From contig JBJOPS010000068.1 of the NCBI GenBank assembly GCA_046050465.1, positions 1 to 46,787 of the forward strand: a DNA stretch of 46,787 bases. Reading direction: 5' to 3'. The notes below the pieces were generated by a model, which saw only the letters and a program-made list of their open reading frames with translations, did not search any database and had not been told where the DNA came from. Positions 1 through 7,656 of the stretch are shown piece after piece (within the stretch, counting starts at the first letter, position 1; each line of letters opens with the position of its first letter). Position numbers and translations under genes: made by a program. Source of the stretch: Egaibacter sp046050465. Lineage in GTDB: Bacteria; Pseudomonadota; Gammaproteobacteria; Burkholderiales; Burkholderiaceae_C.

Positions 1-102
1 CTTGCGCGTGCGCCGATTGCTCAGATCAAGGCCAAGGTCTTTTTGTTTCATACCGTCAATGATCGCAAGTTACGTGCCTCAGTCACGTATTTGGCGGAAT
101 AG
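1..102 (+). CDS. C-terminal end of an unidentified gene (truncated by window edge)
   Basis: An open frame runs in from the left edge and ends at TAG 100-102, giving 33 residues that finish with SVTYLAE. I do not recognise the family. A second stop (TGA 106-108) follows in the same frame, and after it the pseudogene frame opens. Base composition is AT-richer than the rest of the window, like its right-hand neighbour, so both probably belong to the same acquired segment. It could also be the middle of the decayed gene that follows, split by two stops. The 33 residues are too few to decide. Confidence 0.3.
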   Translation, partial: LARAPIAQIKAKVFLFHTVNDRKLRASVTYLAE

Positions 103-108
103 TTTTGA

Positions 109-915
109 ACATCATCCCTAACAAATTGGATTGACCGTCAGGATACCAACGACGTTGATGTTATTCCCCTAATTAATGCCGTGACACCAACGACAAAAAC
201 CGAGGGTGTTAGACGTACAAAGTCTTCAAATGGAGCAATCGGGCACATGCTTTCCGATAGCAATGATTTGCAAAGCGCGGTGCAAACAGGTTTGTTTTCA
301 TCGCCGCACAGCATTGGACATAAAGGTGGTTTCTTCGTGACAGGTGAGAATTTATGGCAATCAGCCGTAATTTACGCTGTGCGACGTTTGATTAAACAAA
401 CTTGGCTGAATGACCGTGACCAATTTTTGCAGCCAACTGCACCGTTAGGTAATGAATTTAAAGCGGATTGCCTAGTTTGGATGCTTTTTAACGGCGGCAA
501 TCTGACTGCCAGCGCCGACAATCTCGAATGGAACGGCAAAAGCTGGTCTATCGTCAACCACTTTATCCCGTTCACCGAGGAAGAAGTCGGCGCAAACGGG
601 CGGTTTGAGTCAGATTTTATGTTGAAGTATTTGGCGGATAAAAAGCTATCCACAGAGGCAAAAGCCGTTTTAGCCGCTGGCAAAACCCTGTGGCAAGCCT
701 ACTTCAAAGACATCGACAAAGACGGCCGCACTGTGCGCGACGAGCTCAAATTGAACCGCCCAGACGTTGGCTGGTACCAAATCCGCAACGCCCTGAAGGC
801 TCGCAACGCCAGTGGCGACACCGCGCCGGTCAACTTCGGCCCGCTCGAGCTGGCTTACCAAAGATTGACCGAAAAGTTACAACCGCAGGTTTTCAGTCTG
901 GGCTTCTTGCGCTGA
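109..915 (+). pseudogene. 5'-truncated remnant resembling the C-terminus of a restriction/DNA-methylase protein
   Basis: The frame is open from just after TGA 106-108 to TGA 913-915. The only early start candidates are weak (GTG 181, no ribosome site). The translated C-terminal part (DCLVWMLFNG, SIVNHFIPF, RPDVGWYQIRNALKARN, QPQVFSLGFL) resembles, from memory, the tail of large Eco57I-like adenine methylase/restriction proteins. No methylase catalytic motif (NPPY) is present, so the piece cannot be active as one. Codons up to about 700 are AT-rich, and then the frame turns GC-rich. This suggests an acquired gene that has been amelioration-patched or recombined. It sits directly upstream of pssA, where many relatives have ilvC or psd. 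The family call is tentative; the remnant status is better supported. Confidence 0.45.
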
Positions 916-1099
916 TCCGGCGCAAGGGTGTAGTGCGGGCAGTTACTGCCCATCACGCCGCCGAGTAGTCACGCCATAGCGCCGCCCCGGTTCCACAGCG
1001 CAAACCATACCGGCTGCCAATTGACTGGCTTACACTTCGCTCCATGGACGGTTCTTCAACGCCAAGGCTTGAGTTCTGCAATAACCAGAGGTTGAATGT

Positions 1100-1933
1100 A
1101 TGGACGATGAAAATGAATTGACTGTGGCTGATGCGGAAGCGCTGGTTGTCAAGAAACGCCGCAAGGGTATTTACATCCTGCCAAACCTGTTTACGCTGGC
1201 GGCGCTATTCGGTGGTTTCTATGCCATCGTCATGGCGATCAACGGCCGCTTTGATCTGGCCGCTGTTGGCGTGTTTTGCGCCATGGTGCTCGACAGTCTG
1301 GATGGCCGTGTTGCGCGCATGACCAATACCCAGAGTGCGTTTGGCGAGCAGATGGATTCGCTGTCTGACATGGTGTCTTTTGGCGCTGCACCGGCATTAA
1401 TTTCCTATGTGTGGTCGTTGAAAGGGCTGGGGCGCTGGGGGTGGATTGCAGCGTTTGTGTATTGCGCCTGCGCGGCCCTCAGGCTGGCGCGTTTCAACGT
1501 GAACACAGGGGTGGTGGACAAACGGTATTTTCAGGGCCTGCCCTCACCGGCTGCCGCCGCTTTGATCGCCGGTTTTATCTGGCTGATCACAGAGTCGGGC
1601 GTAAAAGGAACCGATGCCCTGTTTGGAGTCCCCATTCCATGGATCACGTTTGGGCTGGCCTTGTATGCCGGTCTGACGATGGTGACGAATGTGCCTTTTT
1701 ACAGCTTCAAGGACATCGGCATGAAGCGCAGTGTGCCGTTTGCGGTGATCGTGCTGATTGCGCTGATCATCGCGGCGATCAATATCGATCCGCCGACCGT
1801 GATGTTTCTGGTTTTCGTTGTGTATGGCTTTAGCGGATATGTTGTGTACGGGTGGCGCAAAACCAAGGGTGTTCAGACCAGCGTGATCAGCACGTCAACT
1901 GAAGAGCCCGATGAGCGCGGCCTCCACAAATAA
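1100..1933 (+). CDS. pssA: CDP-diacylglycerol--serine O-phosphatidyltransferase
   Basis: Makes phosphatidylserine from CDP-diacylglycerol and serine in the inner membrane, the first step toward phosphatidylethanolamine. The CDP-alcohol phosphatidyltransferase signature D-x2-D-G-x2-A-R-x8-G-x3-D-x3-D is complete at residues 65-90 (DSLDGRVAR, then FGEQMDSLSD). The 277 residues hold about eight hydrophobic segments, the first at about 25-48. The start at ATG 1100 has an AGAGG ribosome site about 9 nt upstream. pssA next to leuA is a common betaproteobacterial arrangement. The 184 bp upstream, back to the pseudogene, contain nothing I can name. Confidence 0.95.
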   Translation: MDDENELTVADAEALVVKKRRKGIYILPNLFTLAALFGGFYAIVMAINGRFDLAAVGVFCAMVLDSLDGRVARMTNTQSAFGEQMDSLSDMVSFGAAPALISYVWSLKGLGRWGWIAAFVYCACAALRLARFNVNTGVVDKRYFQGLPSPAAAALIAGFIWLITESGVKGTDALFGVPIPWITFGLALYAGLTMVTNVPFYSFKDIGMKRSVPFAVIVLIALIIAAINIDPPTVMFLVFVVYGFSGYVVYGWRKTKGVQTSVISTSTEEPDERGLHK

Positions 1934-1992
1934 CTGACGCTTCATATTTGCTTCACCAAACGCCCGCCGTGAACCTGTGTTACATTTCTCCC

Positions 1993-2046
1993 ATGAAATT
2001 GATCTCGCTAGCACTACTGTTGCGTCCTGACGGGCGGAACAAGTAG
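1993..2046 (+). CDS. leuL: leuA operon leader peptide (17 aa, Leu-rich)
   Basis: A short frame, MKLISLALLLRPDGRNK, begins at ATG 1993 and stops at TAG 2044. Five of its first ten codons are leucine (TTG, CTA, CTA, CTG, TTG). CTA is normally rare in GC-rich genomes, so its double use fits a leucine sensor. The codons for RPDGR lie on the 5' arm of a possible antiterminator (2027-2035), so a ribosome that finishes the peptide would mask it. The architecture is that of transcription attenuation of amino-acid operons. The peptide itself is too short for homology proof. Confidence 0.8.
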   Translation: MKLISLALLLRPDGRNK

Positions 2047-2099
2047 CGCACGCAAACTTTTTCCACAAGGCCCGTCAGCAAACGCGACGGGCCTTTTTT
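2027..2099 (+). promoter_or_regulatory. leuA transcription attenuator (antiterminator versus terminator)
   Basis: CTGACGGGC at 2027-2035 is a perfect complement of GCCCGTCAG at 2070-2078. The second arm overlaps the 5' arm of the terminator hairpin (2067-2076), so the two folds exclude each other. Inferred mechanism: with leucine short, the ribosome stalls on the Leu codons at 2008-2022, the 2027-2035 arm stays free and the antiterminator forms. With leucine plentiful, the ribosome reaches the stop codon and covers that arm, and the terminator forms. Confidence 0.75.
2067..2099 (+). terminator. Rho-independent terminator of the leuA leader
   Basis: The perfect stem AAGGCCCGTC (2067-2076) / GACGGGCCTT (2086-2095) has a 9-nt loop and a T-run at 2094-2099. 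It lies 55 bp before the leuA start and serves as the off state of the attenuator. Confidence 0.85.
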
Positions 2100-2153
2100 C
2101 ATGGGCGTTTTCTTTTTGAGTTTTGGTGTTTCTGGATAAACAGGAGAATTGAG

Positions 2154-3692
2154 ATGGCTGACAAGTTAATCATTTTTGATACCACGTTGCGCGACGGCGA
2201 GCAGTCGCCCGGTGCCTCCATGACGCGGGACGAAAAGCTGCGCATTGCCCGTCAGCTGGAACGCCTGAAAGTGGATGTGATCGAAGCCGGTTTTGCGGCC
2301 AGCTCCAATGGTGATTTTGAGTGCGTACAAGCCATCGCTGAGGCTATTAAGGATTCGACAATCTGCTCACTCGCACGTGCCAATGACCGTGACATTTCCC
2401 GCGCTGCAGAAGCATTGAAACCAGCCAAATCAGGTCGCCTTCACCTCTTTTTGGCGACCAGTCCCCTGCACATGGAAAAGAAGTTGCGCATGACGCCCGA
2501 TCAGGTGTTTGAGCAGGCGAAATTGTCAACCCGGTTTGCCAGGAATTTGATGGCTGATATCGAGTTCAGCCCGGAAGATGGTTATCGCTCGGACCCGGAC
2601 TTTTTGTGTCGTGTGCTGGAGGCCGTGATCGCGGAAGGTGCCACCACCATCAACGTGCCGGACACGGTAGGTTATGCCATTCCCGAACTTTACGGCAACT
2701 TCATCAAGAACCTTCGCGAGCGCATTCCGAATAGCGACAAGGCAGTGTGGTCCGTGCATTGCCACAACGATCTGGGTATGGCTGTGGCCAACTCATTGGC
2801 CGGTGTGAAAATCGGTGGTGCGCGGCAGGTGGAGTGCACCATCAATGGGCTGGGCGAGCGTGCCGGTAACTGCTCGCTGGAAGAAATCGTCATGGCGGTG
2901 AAAACGCGCAAAGACTATTTTGGCCTTGAGATGGGCATTGATACCAAACACATCCTCGCGGCCAGCCGTATGGTCAGCCAGACGACCGGTTTTGTGGTGC
3001 AGCCCAACAAAGCCGTTGTGGGCGCCAATGCGTTTGCGCACGCCTCGGGTATCCATCAGGATGGTGTGCTCAAAGCCCGCGACACCTACGAAATCATGCG
3101 GGCTGAGGATGTGGGCTGGAGCGCCAACAAGATTGTTCTGGGCAAGCTCAGTGGTCGCAATGCGTTCAAACAGCGTTTGCAGGAACTCGGCGTGTCGATG
3201 GAAAGCGAAGCTGACATCAACACCGCCTTTGCCCGTTTCAAGGAGCTGGCTGATCGCAAAAGCGAGATCTTTGATGAGGACATCCTCGCGCTTGTGAGTG
3301 ACGAGAGCGTCACCCATGAGAAAGAACAATATGGTTTTGTCTCCTTGTCGCAACACAGTGAAACTGGTGAGCGTCCGCAGGCCAGGGTCGTGTTCACGGT
3401 TGACGGCAAGGAAGTCAAAGGCGAATCGGACGGCAACGGCCCGGTTGACGCATCCCTTAAAGCCATCGAAACGCACGTCAAAAGCGGTGCTGAGATGGTG
3501 CTCTATTCTGTGAACGCCATAAGCGGTTCCACAGAGAGCCAGGGGGAGGTGACGGTGCGGTTGCAAAACAGCGGTCGGGTTGTGAACGGTGTTGGTGCGG
3601 ACCCCGATATTGTGGTGGCTTCGGCCAAGGCATATCTGAGCGCTCTCAATAAGTTGTATAGCAAAGCCGACCGGGTAGCTGCTCAAGGATAA
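2154..3692 (+). CDS. leuA: 2-isopropylmalate synthase
   Basis: Condenses acetyl-CoA with 2-ketoisovalerate, the committed step of leucine synthesis. The 512 residues match the long LeuA type: a TIM-barrel N-domain opening with DTTLRDGEQSPG (residues 9-20), the metal-binding HCHNDLG at about 202, GLGERAGNCSLEE at about 231, HASGIHQDGVLK at about 295, and a C-terminal allosteric domain from about 390 that normally binds leucine. AGGAG sits 8 nt before ATG 2154. Two layers of leucine control are therefore likely: feedback on the enzyme (known for the family) and attenuation in the leader (inferred). The other leu genes are not in the window. Confidence 0.97.
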   Translation: MADKLIIFDTTLRDGEQSPGASMTRDEKLRIARQLERLKVDVIEAGFAASSNGDFECVQAIAEAIKDSTICSLARANDRDISRAAEALKPAKSGRLHLFLATSPLHMEKKLRMTPDQVFEQAKLSTRFARNLMADIEFSPEDGYRSDPDFLCRVLEAVIAEGATTINVPDTVGYAIPELYGNFIKNLRERIPNSDKAVWSVHCHNDLGMAVANSLAGVKIGGARQVECTINGLGERAGNCSLEEIVMAVKTRKDYFGLEMGIDTKHILAASRMVSQTTGFVVQPNKAVVGANAFAHASGIHQDGVLKARDTYEIMRAEDVGWSANKIVLGKLSGRNAFKQRLQELGVSMESEADINTAFARFKELADRKSEIFDEDILALVSDESVTHEKEQYGFVSLSQHSETGERPQARVVFTVDGKEVKGESDGNGPVDASLKAIETHVKSGAEMVLYSVNAISGSTESQGEVTVRLQNSGRVVNGVGADPDIVVASAKAYLSALNKLYSKADRVAAQG

Positions 3693-3741
3693 GAGGCATC
3701 TTCAAACACCTCCTTTTTCTTTAAATATACGGCGCAAGTGG

Positions 3742-3769
3742 TTGATCTCATGGGGATTTTTTGTATAAA
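3742..3769 (+). promoter_or_regulatory. Candidate sigma-70 promoter of the D-Ala-D-Ala endopeptidase gene
   Basis: TTGATC (3742-3747), a 16-nt spacer and TATAAA (3764-3769) fit a -35/-10 pair. Transcription would start near 3776. This excludes the upstream GTG at 3738 as a start codon and favours ATG 3804. Confidence 0.5.
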
Positions 3770-3803
3770 CTCAGGTTCGAAGGAACTATCGGAATTCTCA
3801 CCC

Positions 3804-4880
3804 ATGCCAAATCGATACTGCTCAAAAGTGGGGAGCTTGTGGAGCCGAATTGCCCAAGTCATCTTCATCATAAGCCTTGCTTTAGGTCTGCATATGTCGA
3901 GTGCACATGCCGTTTTGACCAAGCGCACTGCCGCACCTTCGAAGAAGCTGGTTACGGTAAAGCGTAAGGTTGCCAAAGTCCCTGTTTTTTCTAAACGGAA
4001 AAACGCGACTTACAAAACAATGGTTTCGCCCAGACTATCGTTTGGGCAGCTTGCAGGCTTGCACATGGGCAGTGATGCGCTCGATCTGAAATCAAGTGTG
4101 GCGCTGGTTGTTGATCAGGAAACCCAGGAAATACTGTTTAGCAAGAATGATCAAGCTATCCTGCCGATTGCGTCTCTAACCAAGTTGATGACGGGTCTGG
4201 TAGTCCGTGATGCGAAGCTTCCTATGGACGAAATACTCACTATTTCCCAAGATGATGTAGATACCGAAAAAGGGAGTCGTTCCAGGTTGCGAGTGGGGAC
4301 CAGGCTAAGCCGCAGTGAGCTAATGCATTTGGCCTTGATGTCCAGTGAAAATCGGGCTGCCCACGCTTTAGGTCGCAGCTACCCTGGTGGATTGAGTGCC
4401 TTTGTTTTGGCCATGAATGTGAAGGCACGTATGCTGGGCATGGTCGATACACGATATGTCGAGCCCACGGGCTTGTCTAGTCACAATCAATCAAGTGCCC
4501 GTGATCTGGCGACATTGGCCAATGCTGCGCATGGTGATCCGATTTTGCGTGAGCTATCGACCTCAACCGGCCGTGAAATTGCGATTGGCAAACGTACACT
4601 TCAATTCAACAATACGAACCGATTAGTAAAAAATCCGACATGGGATATTGGTTTGCAGAAAACCGGGTATATATCGGAAGCGGGACAGTGCTTGGTTATG
4701 CAGGCGAAGGTTGCTGGTCGCAAGTTAATCATGGTTTTTCTGGACTCCGCTGGCAAACTCAGTCGTTTGGGGGATGCAGAACGGGTTCGGCACTGGGTGG
4801 AAACGACGTCCTCGTCATCGGCTCCGCGTCTTGTGCCAGCTGCTATGGTCACCAACGGAAAAGCCCTCTCTCGGTCTTGA
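3804..4880 (+). CDS. pbpG: D-alanyl-D-alanine endopeptidase (PBP7/PbpG-like, S11 family)
   Basis: A periplasmic serine peptidase that trims peptidoglycan cross-links. All three penicillin-binding motifs are visible: SLTK at 124-127 (nucleophile Ser), SEN at 181-183 and KTG at 286-288. ATG 3804 is chosen because the protein then opens with a basic start and a hydrophobic segment ending SSAHA, a normal signal peptide, and because the candidate promoter lies just upstream. The frame is open further upstream to GTG 3738. No second peptidoglycan domain or C-terminal membrane anchor is seen, so PbpG/endopeptidase is preferred over a DacA-type carboxypeptidase. It follows leuA by about 110 bp and has its own promoter candidate. 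Confidence 0.88.
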   Translation: MPNRYCSKVGSLWSRIAQVIFIISLALGLHMSSAHAVLTKRTAAPSKKLVTVKRKVAKVPVFSKRKNATYKTMVSPRLSFGQLAGLHMGSDALDLKSSVALVVDQETQEILFSKNDQAILPIASLTKLMTGLVVRDAKLPMDEILTISQDDVDTEKGSRSRLRVGTRLSRSELMHLALMSSENRAAHALGRSYPGGLSAFVLAMNVKARMLGMVDTRYVEPTGLSSHNQSSARDLATLANAAHGDPILRELSTSTGREIAIGKRTLQFNNTNRLVKNPTWDIGLQKTGYISEAGQCLVMQAKVAGRKLIMVFLDSAGKLSRLGDAERVRHWVETTSSSSAPRLVPAAMVTNGKALSRS

Positions 4881-4925
4881 GTAGTGAAAAGCGATTATCT
4901 TGATGGTCACAGGTCATTAGTCCGA

Positions 4926-5714
4926 TCAGTACTGTATGGATGTCTTGCTGCCGAGTGTTGTTGAGATTTCGTTTGCAGTAACTTGCAGTTTGGCCAGCCA
5001 TCCCTCATCTAGGCGACTTGCTGGCGCAGAGATGGACAAGCCGGCAACAAGCTTGTCCTGGTCGTCGTGGATTCCACATGCCATGCAACGCACGCCCAAC
5101 TCGAGTTCTTCATTGTCATGTGCAGTGCCATATTGCCTGACTTTGGCTAACTCCTTTTCGAGTGCTGCCAGCTGGGTTATGCTGTTCCTGGTCTGCCCAT
5201 TCAAACCTGTTCGCGTGGCATAAGCCCGTGTTCGCTGTGGCTCATCTGCAGCAAGAAAGAGTTTCCCAACGGATGTCAGATGCAAGGGTGCGCGGCCACC
5301 GATGGCACGAACTACCTGCATCCCTGACCGCTCACTATAGGCACGCTCTACGTAAATGATTTCGTCTCCCTGACGTACACTCAAATTAACTGGTTGCTGT
5401 ATCAATTTATGAAGTTCCCGCATGGGTCCAAGGGCTGCATCACGGACATTGAGTCGTCCTTTGACCAGATTGCCAAGCTCAAGCAAGCGCATCCCGAGTC
5501 GGTAGCTACCAGGTTGCGGACGATCTACAAACCGTCCGGTTGCCAGGTCATTGAGTATTCGGTGTGTAGTGGACGGGTGCAGGCCAGCCTTCTCACTGAT
5601 TTCTTTAAGTGAGATGGCCTCCTCACGTGAAGCCAGAATGTTTATCAAAATAAACATCCTTTCGATGACCTGTACGGTAGGCGTCACAGGAATGCTGGGG
5701 TCAAGGTTTTTCAT
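4926..5714 (-). CDS. IclR-family transcriptional regulator
   Basis: The 262 residues have the IclR layout: a winged helix-turn-helix at about 15-75 (ISLKEISEKAGLHPSTTHRIL) and a C-terminal GAF-like effector domain at about 85-255 (DEIIYVERA, LHLTSVGKLFLA, LELGVRCMACGI). It probably binds a small organic acid, but neither effector nor target can be read from the sequence. It is convergent with pbpG and divergent from the DUF1800 gene. The shared 169-bp gap has an AATTT-N9-AAATT inverted repeat at 5736-5754 near its own start, a possible autoregulatory site. Confidence 0.92.
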   Translation of the reverse strand: MKNLDPSIPVTPTVQVIERMFILINILASREEAISLKEISEKAGLHPSTTHRILNDLATGRFVDRPQPGSYRLGMRLLELGNLVKGRLNVRDAALGPMRELHKLIQQPVNLSVRQGDEIIYVERAYSERSGMQVVRAIGGRAPLHLTSVGKLFLAADEPQRTRAYATRTGLNGQTRNSITQLAALEKELAKVRQYGTAHDNEELELGVRCMACGIHDDQDKLVAGLSISAPASRLDEGWLAKLQVTANEISTTLGSKTSIQY

Positions 5715-5883
5715 GGGGCCTTATATTGCAAGTCCAATTTTATCTTGTGAAATTAACATCATTTGCAAGCCTCAGTGAACCTTGAACACAAAAATTCTGA
5801 CAGGCTCCACCAAACAATACCAACCAGGCGTGCCGTGCAGGAAGGCTTGAGAAGCGCAAGCACTAGCCAGTATATTTCGGCAT

Positions 5884-7647
5884 ATGGAAACGCTACAACC
5901 CCCTGTTGACCGACCCCTTGACATCAACGCGCTGAAACTTGGTGCAACGGCCCTGGCGTCTGCGCTGGCGGCCTGCAGCGTGGTGCCCGTTCGCCCGCAG
6001 CGTCCGTACATTGAAGCCAAAACGGATGAAGACGCCGCGCGTTTTCTGCTGCAGGCGCAGTTTTCGGCGTCTGATACCGAAATCGCCCGTGTGCGCTCGG
6101 TGGGCTGTGCCCGGTGGCTGACCGAGCAATTCGCGGTACCTTCCAGCGAGACCGGCTGGGACTGGCTGAACCGCCGCGGTTACGACGCCATTCACAACGA
6201 CACGCGTTATTACGACAACTCATACCCCGGCGACCACATGATCTGGCATCAGTTGATGACCTCCCCAGACGCCGTGCGCAAACGATGTGCACTGGCGCTG
6301 TCCGAATTCTTTGTGGTGTCGCTGACGGGATTGGATTTTGGCTGGCGCAGCCACGGGCTCGCGCATTATTGGGACCAGCTATCGGCCAACGCGTTCGGAA
6401 ATTTCCGAACGCTGCTGGAGGATGTATCGCTTAACCCGGCCATGGGTTTTTATCTGAACACCCGGGGCAATCAAAAGGAAAACCCGGCTACCGGCCGTGT
6501 GCCGGACGAAAACTATGCCCGTGAGGTGTTGCAGCTGTTCACCATCGGTTTGTACCAGCTCAACCCTGATGGCACCGAAAAGCGGGATGCCTCGGGCCAG
6601 CGGCTGGAATCCTACACACAAAGTGACGTTACCAACCTGGCCCGGGTTTTTACCGGGTATGACTTTGACCAGAGCCGCAACGTTGTCACTGTTGAGCCGG
6701 TGCAACAGCGCAAGGTTGGCAGCACGGCGTTCACACGCATGCGCATGGCGCTTGCGCCAGCGCGCCATTCCAGCCTGGAGGCGGCTTTTCTCGGCACGCG
6801 AATTGCGGCCAATACGCCCGGAGACAAGGCTCTGAAAACTGCACTGGATGCGCTGTTTGCTCACCCCAATGTAGGCCCGTTCTTTGGCAAGCAGATGATC
6901 CAGCGGCTGGTTACCAGCAACCCCAGTCCGGCGTATGTGGCGCGGGTTGCCGCCGCTTTCAACGACGACGGCAACGGCGTGCGCGGAAATCTGCAGGCGG
7001 TCTGGGAGGCCATCTTGCTGGATGACGAAGCCCGTTCGCGTAACGGTCTGGCCGATCCCAAGTTTGGCCGACTGCGCGAACCCATGCTGCGTTTCATCCA
7101 GTGGGGTCGTACCTTTGGCATCCAGTCAACTGAAGGCAGCTGGAAGCTGGGCGACCTCACCAACCCGGCCACCCAGCTCGGCCAGAGCCCTTTGCGGTCA
7201 CCCTCGGTATTCAATTTTTTCCGGCCTGGCTATGTGCCTCCTGCAACGATGATGGCCACCAGCGGATCGCTGGCGCCCGAGTTTCAGATCGTCACTGAAA
7301 GCAGTGTGAGCGGCTATCTGAACTACATGCAAAACGTCATTCGCAACGGCATCTTTGTGAATACGCCCAATCTGCCCAACAACGTCAGAAATGCCAAGGG
7401 TGTGCTGGATATCTCGGCTACCTATAAAGACGAGTTGGCCATTGTCACGAATGCGTCGGCCCTGGTGAAGCGGTTGAACCTTTTGCTGTGTGCTGGCCAG
7501 CTGTCGGCTGCCACGCAGGCGCTGATGATCAATGGCCTGAACGCCACGCCCGTGTCTGCCAGCAGCAGCGAGACAGTCAAGCTCAACCGGGTTGCCTCCG
7601 CCATCTTTATGGTGATGGCCGCGCCCGAGTATCTGGTCCAGAAATAA
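5884..7647 (+). CDS. DUF1800 domain-containing protein
   Basis: The family has no established biochemical role. The 587 residues carry DUF1800 signatures such as YAREVLQLFTIGLYQLN and ARVFTGY. The N-terminus has a hydrophobic stretch ending LAACS at about 30-34, which could be a lipobox, although the n-region before it is unusually long and acidic. A start further downstream is possible. It lies 9 bp before the DUF1501 gene, and the two families commonly pair, so they probably act together outside the cytoplasm. Confidence 0.88.
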   Translation: METLQPPVDRPLDINALKLGATALASALAACSVVPVRPQRPYIEAKTDEDAARFLLQAQFSASDTEIARVRSVGCARWLTEQFAVPSSETGWDWLNRRGYDAIHNDTRYYDNSYPGDHMIWHQLMTSPDAVRKRCALALSEFFVVSLTGLDFGWRSHGLAHYWDQLSANAFGNFRTLLEDVSLNPAMGFYLNTRGNQKENPATGRVPDENYAREVLQLFTIGLYQLNPDGTEKRDASGQRLESYTQSDVTNLARVFTGYDFDQSRNVVTVEPVQQRKVGSTAFTRMRMALAPARHSSLEAAFLGTRIAANTPGDKALKTALDALFAHPNVGPFFGKQMIQRLVTSNPSPAYVARVAAAFNDDGNGVRGNLQAVWEAILLDDEARSRNGLADPKFGRLREPMLRFIQWGRTFGIQSTEGSWKLGDLTNPATQLGQSPLRSPSVFNFFRPGYVPPATMMATSGSLAPEFQIVTESSVSGYLNYMQNVIRNGIFVNTPNLPNNVRNAKGVLDISATYKDELAIVTNASALVKRLNLLLCAGQLSAATQALMINGLNATPVSASSSETVKLNRVASAIFMVMAAPEYLVQK

Positions 7648-7656
7648 GAGGTCAGC

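Noticed and set aside
1021..1049. Promoter for pssA at TTGACT 1021
   Set aside because: The -35 is good but the hexamer 17 bp downstream (ATGGAC) is not a credible -10.
2793..3686. Long minus-strand open frame (297 codons) inside leuA
   Set aside because: It is antisense to the fully conserved leuA gene, has no family motifs, and reflects GC-rich codon structure.
3693..3724. Possible terminator after leuA (GAGG...CCTC then T-rich)
   Set aside because: Only four base pairs with a 12-nt loop, too weak to call.
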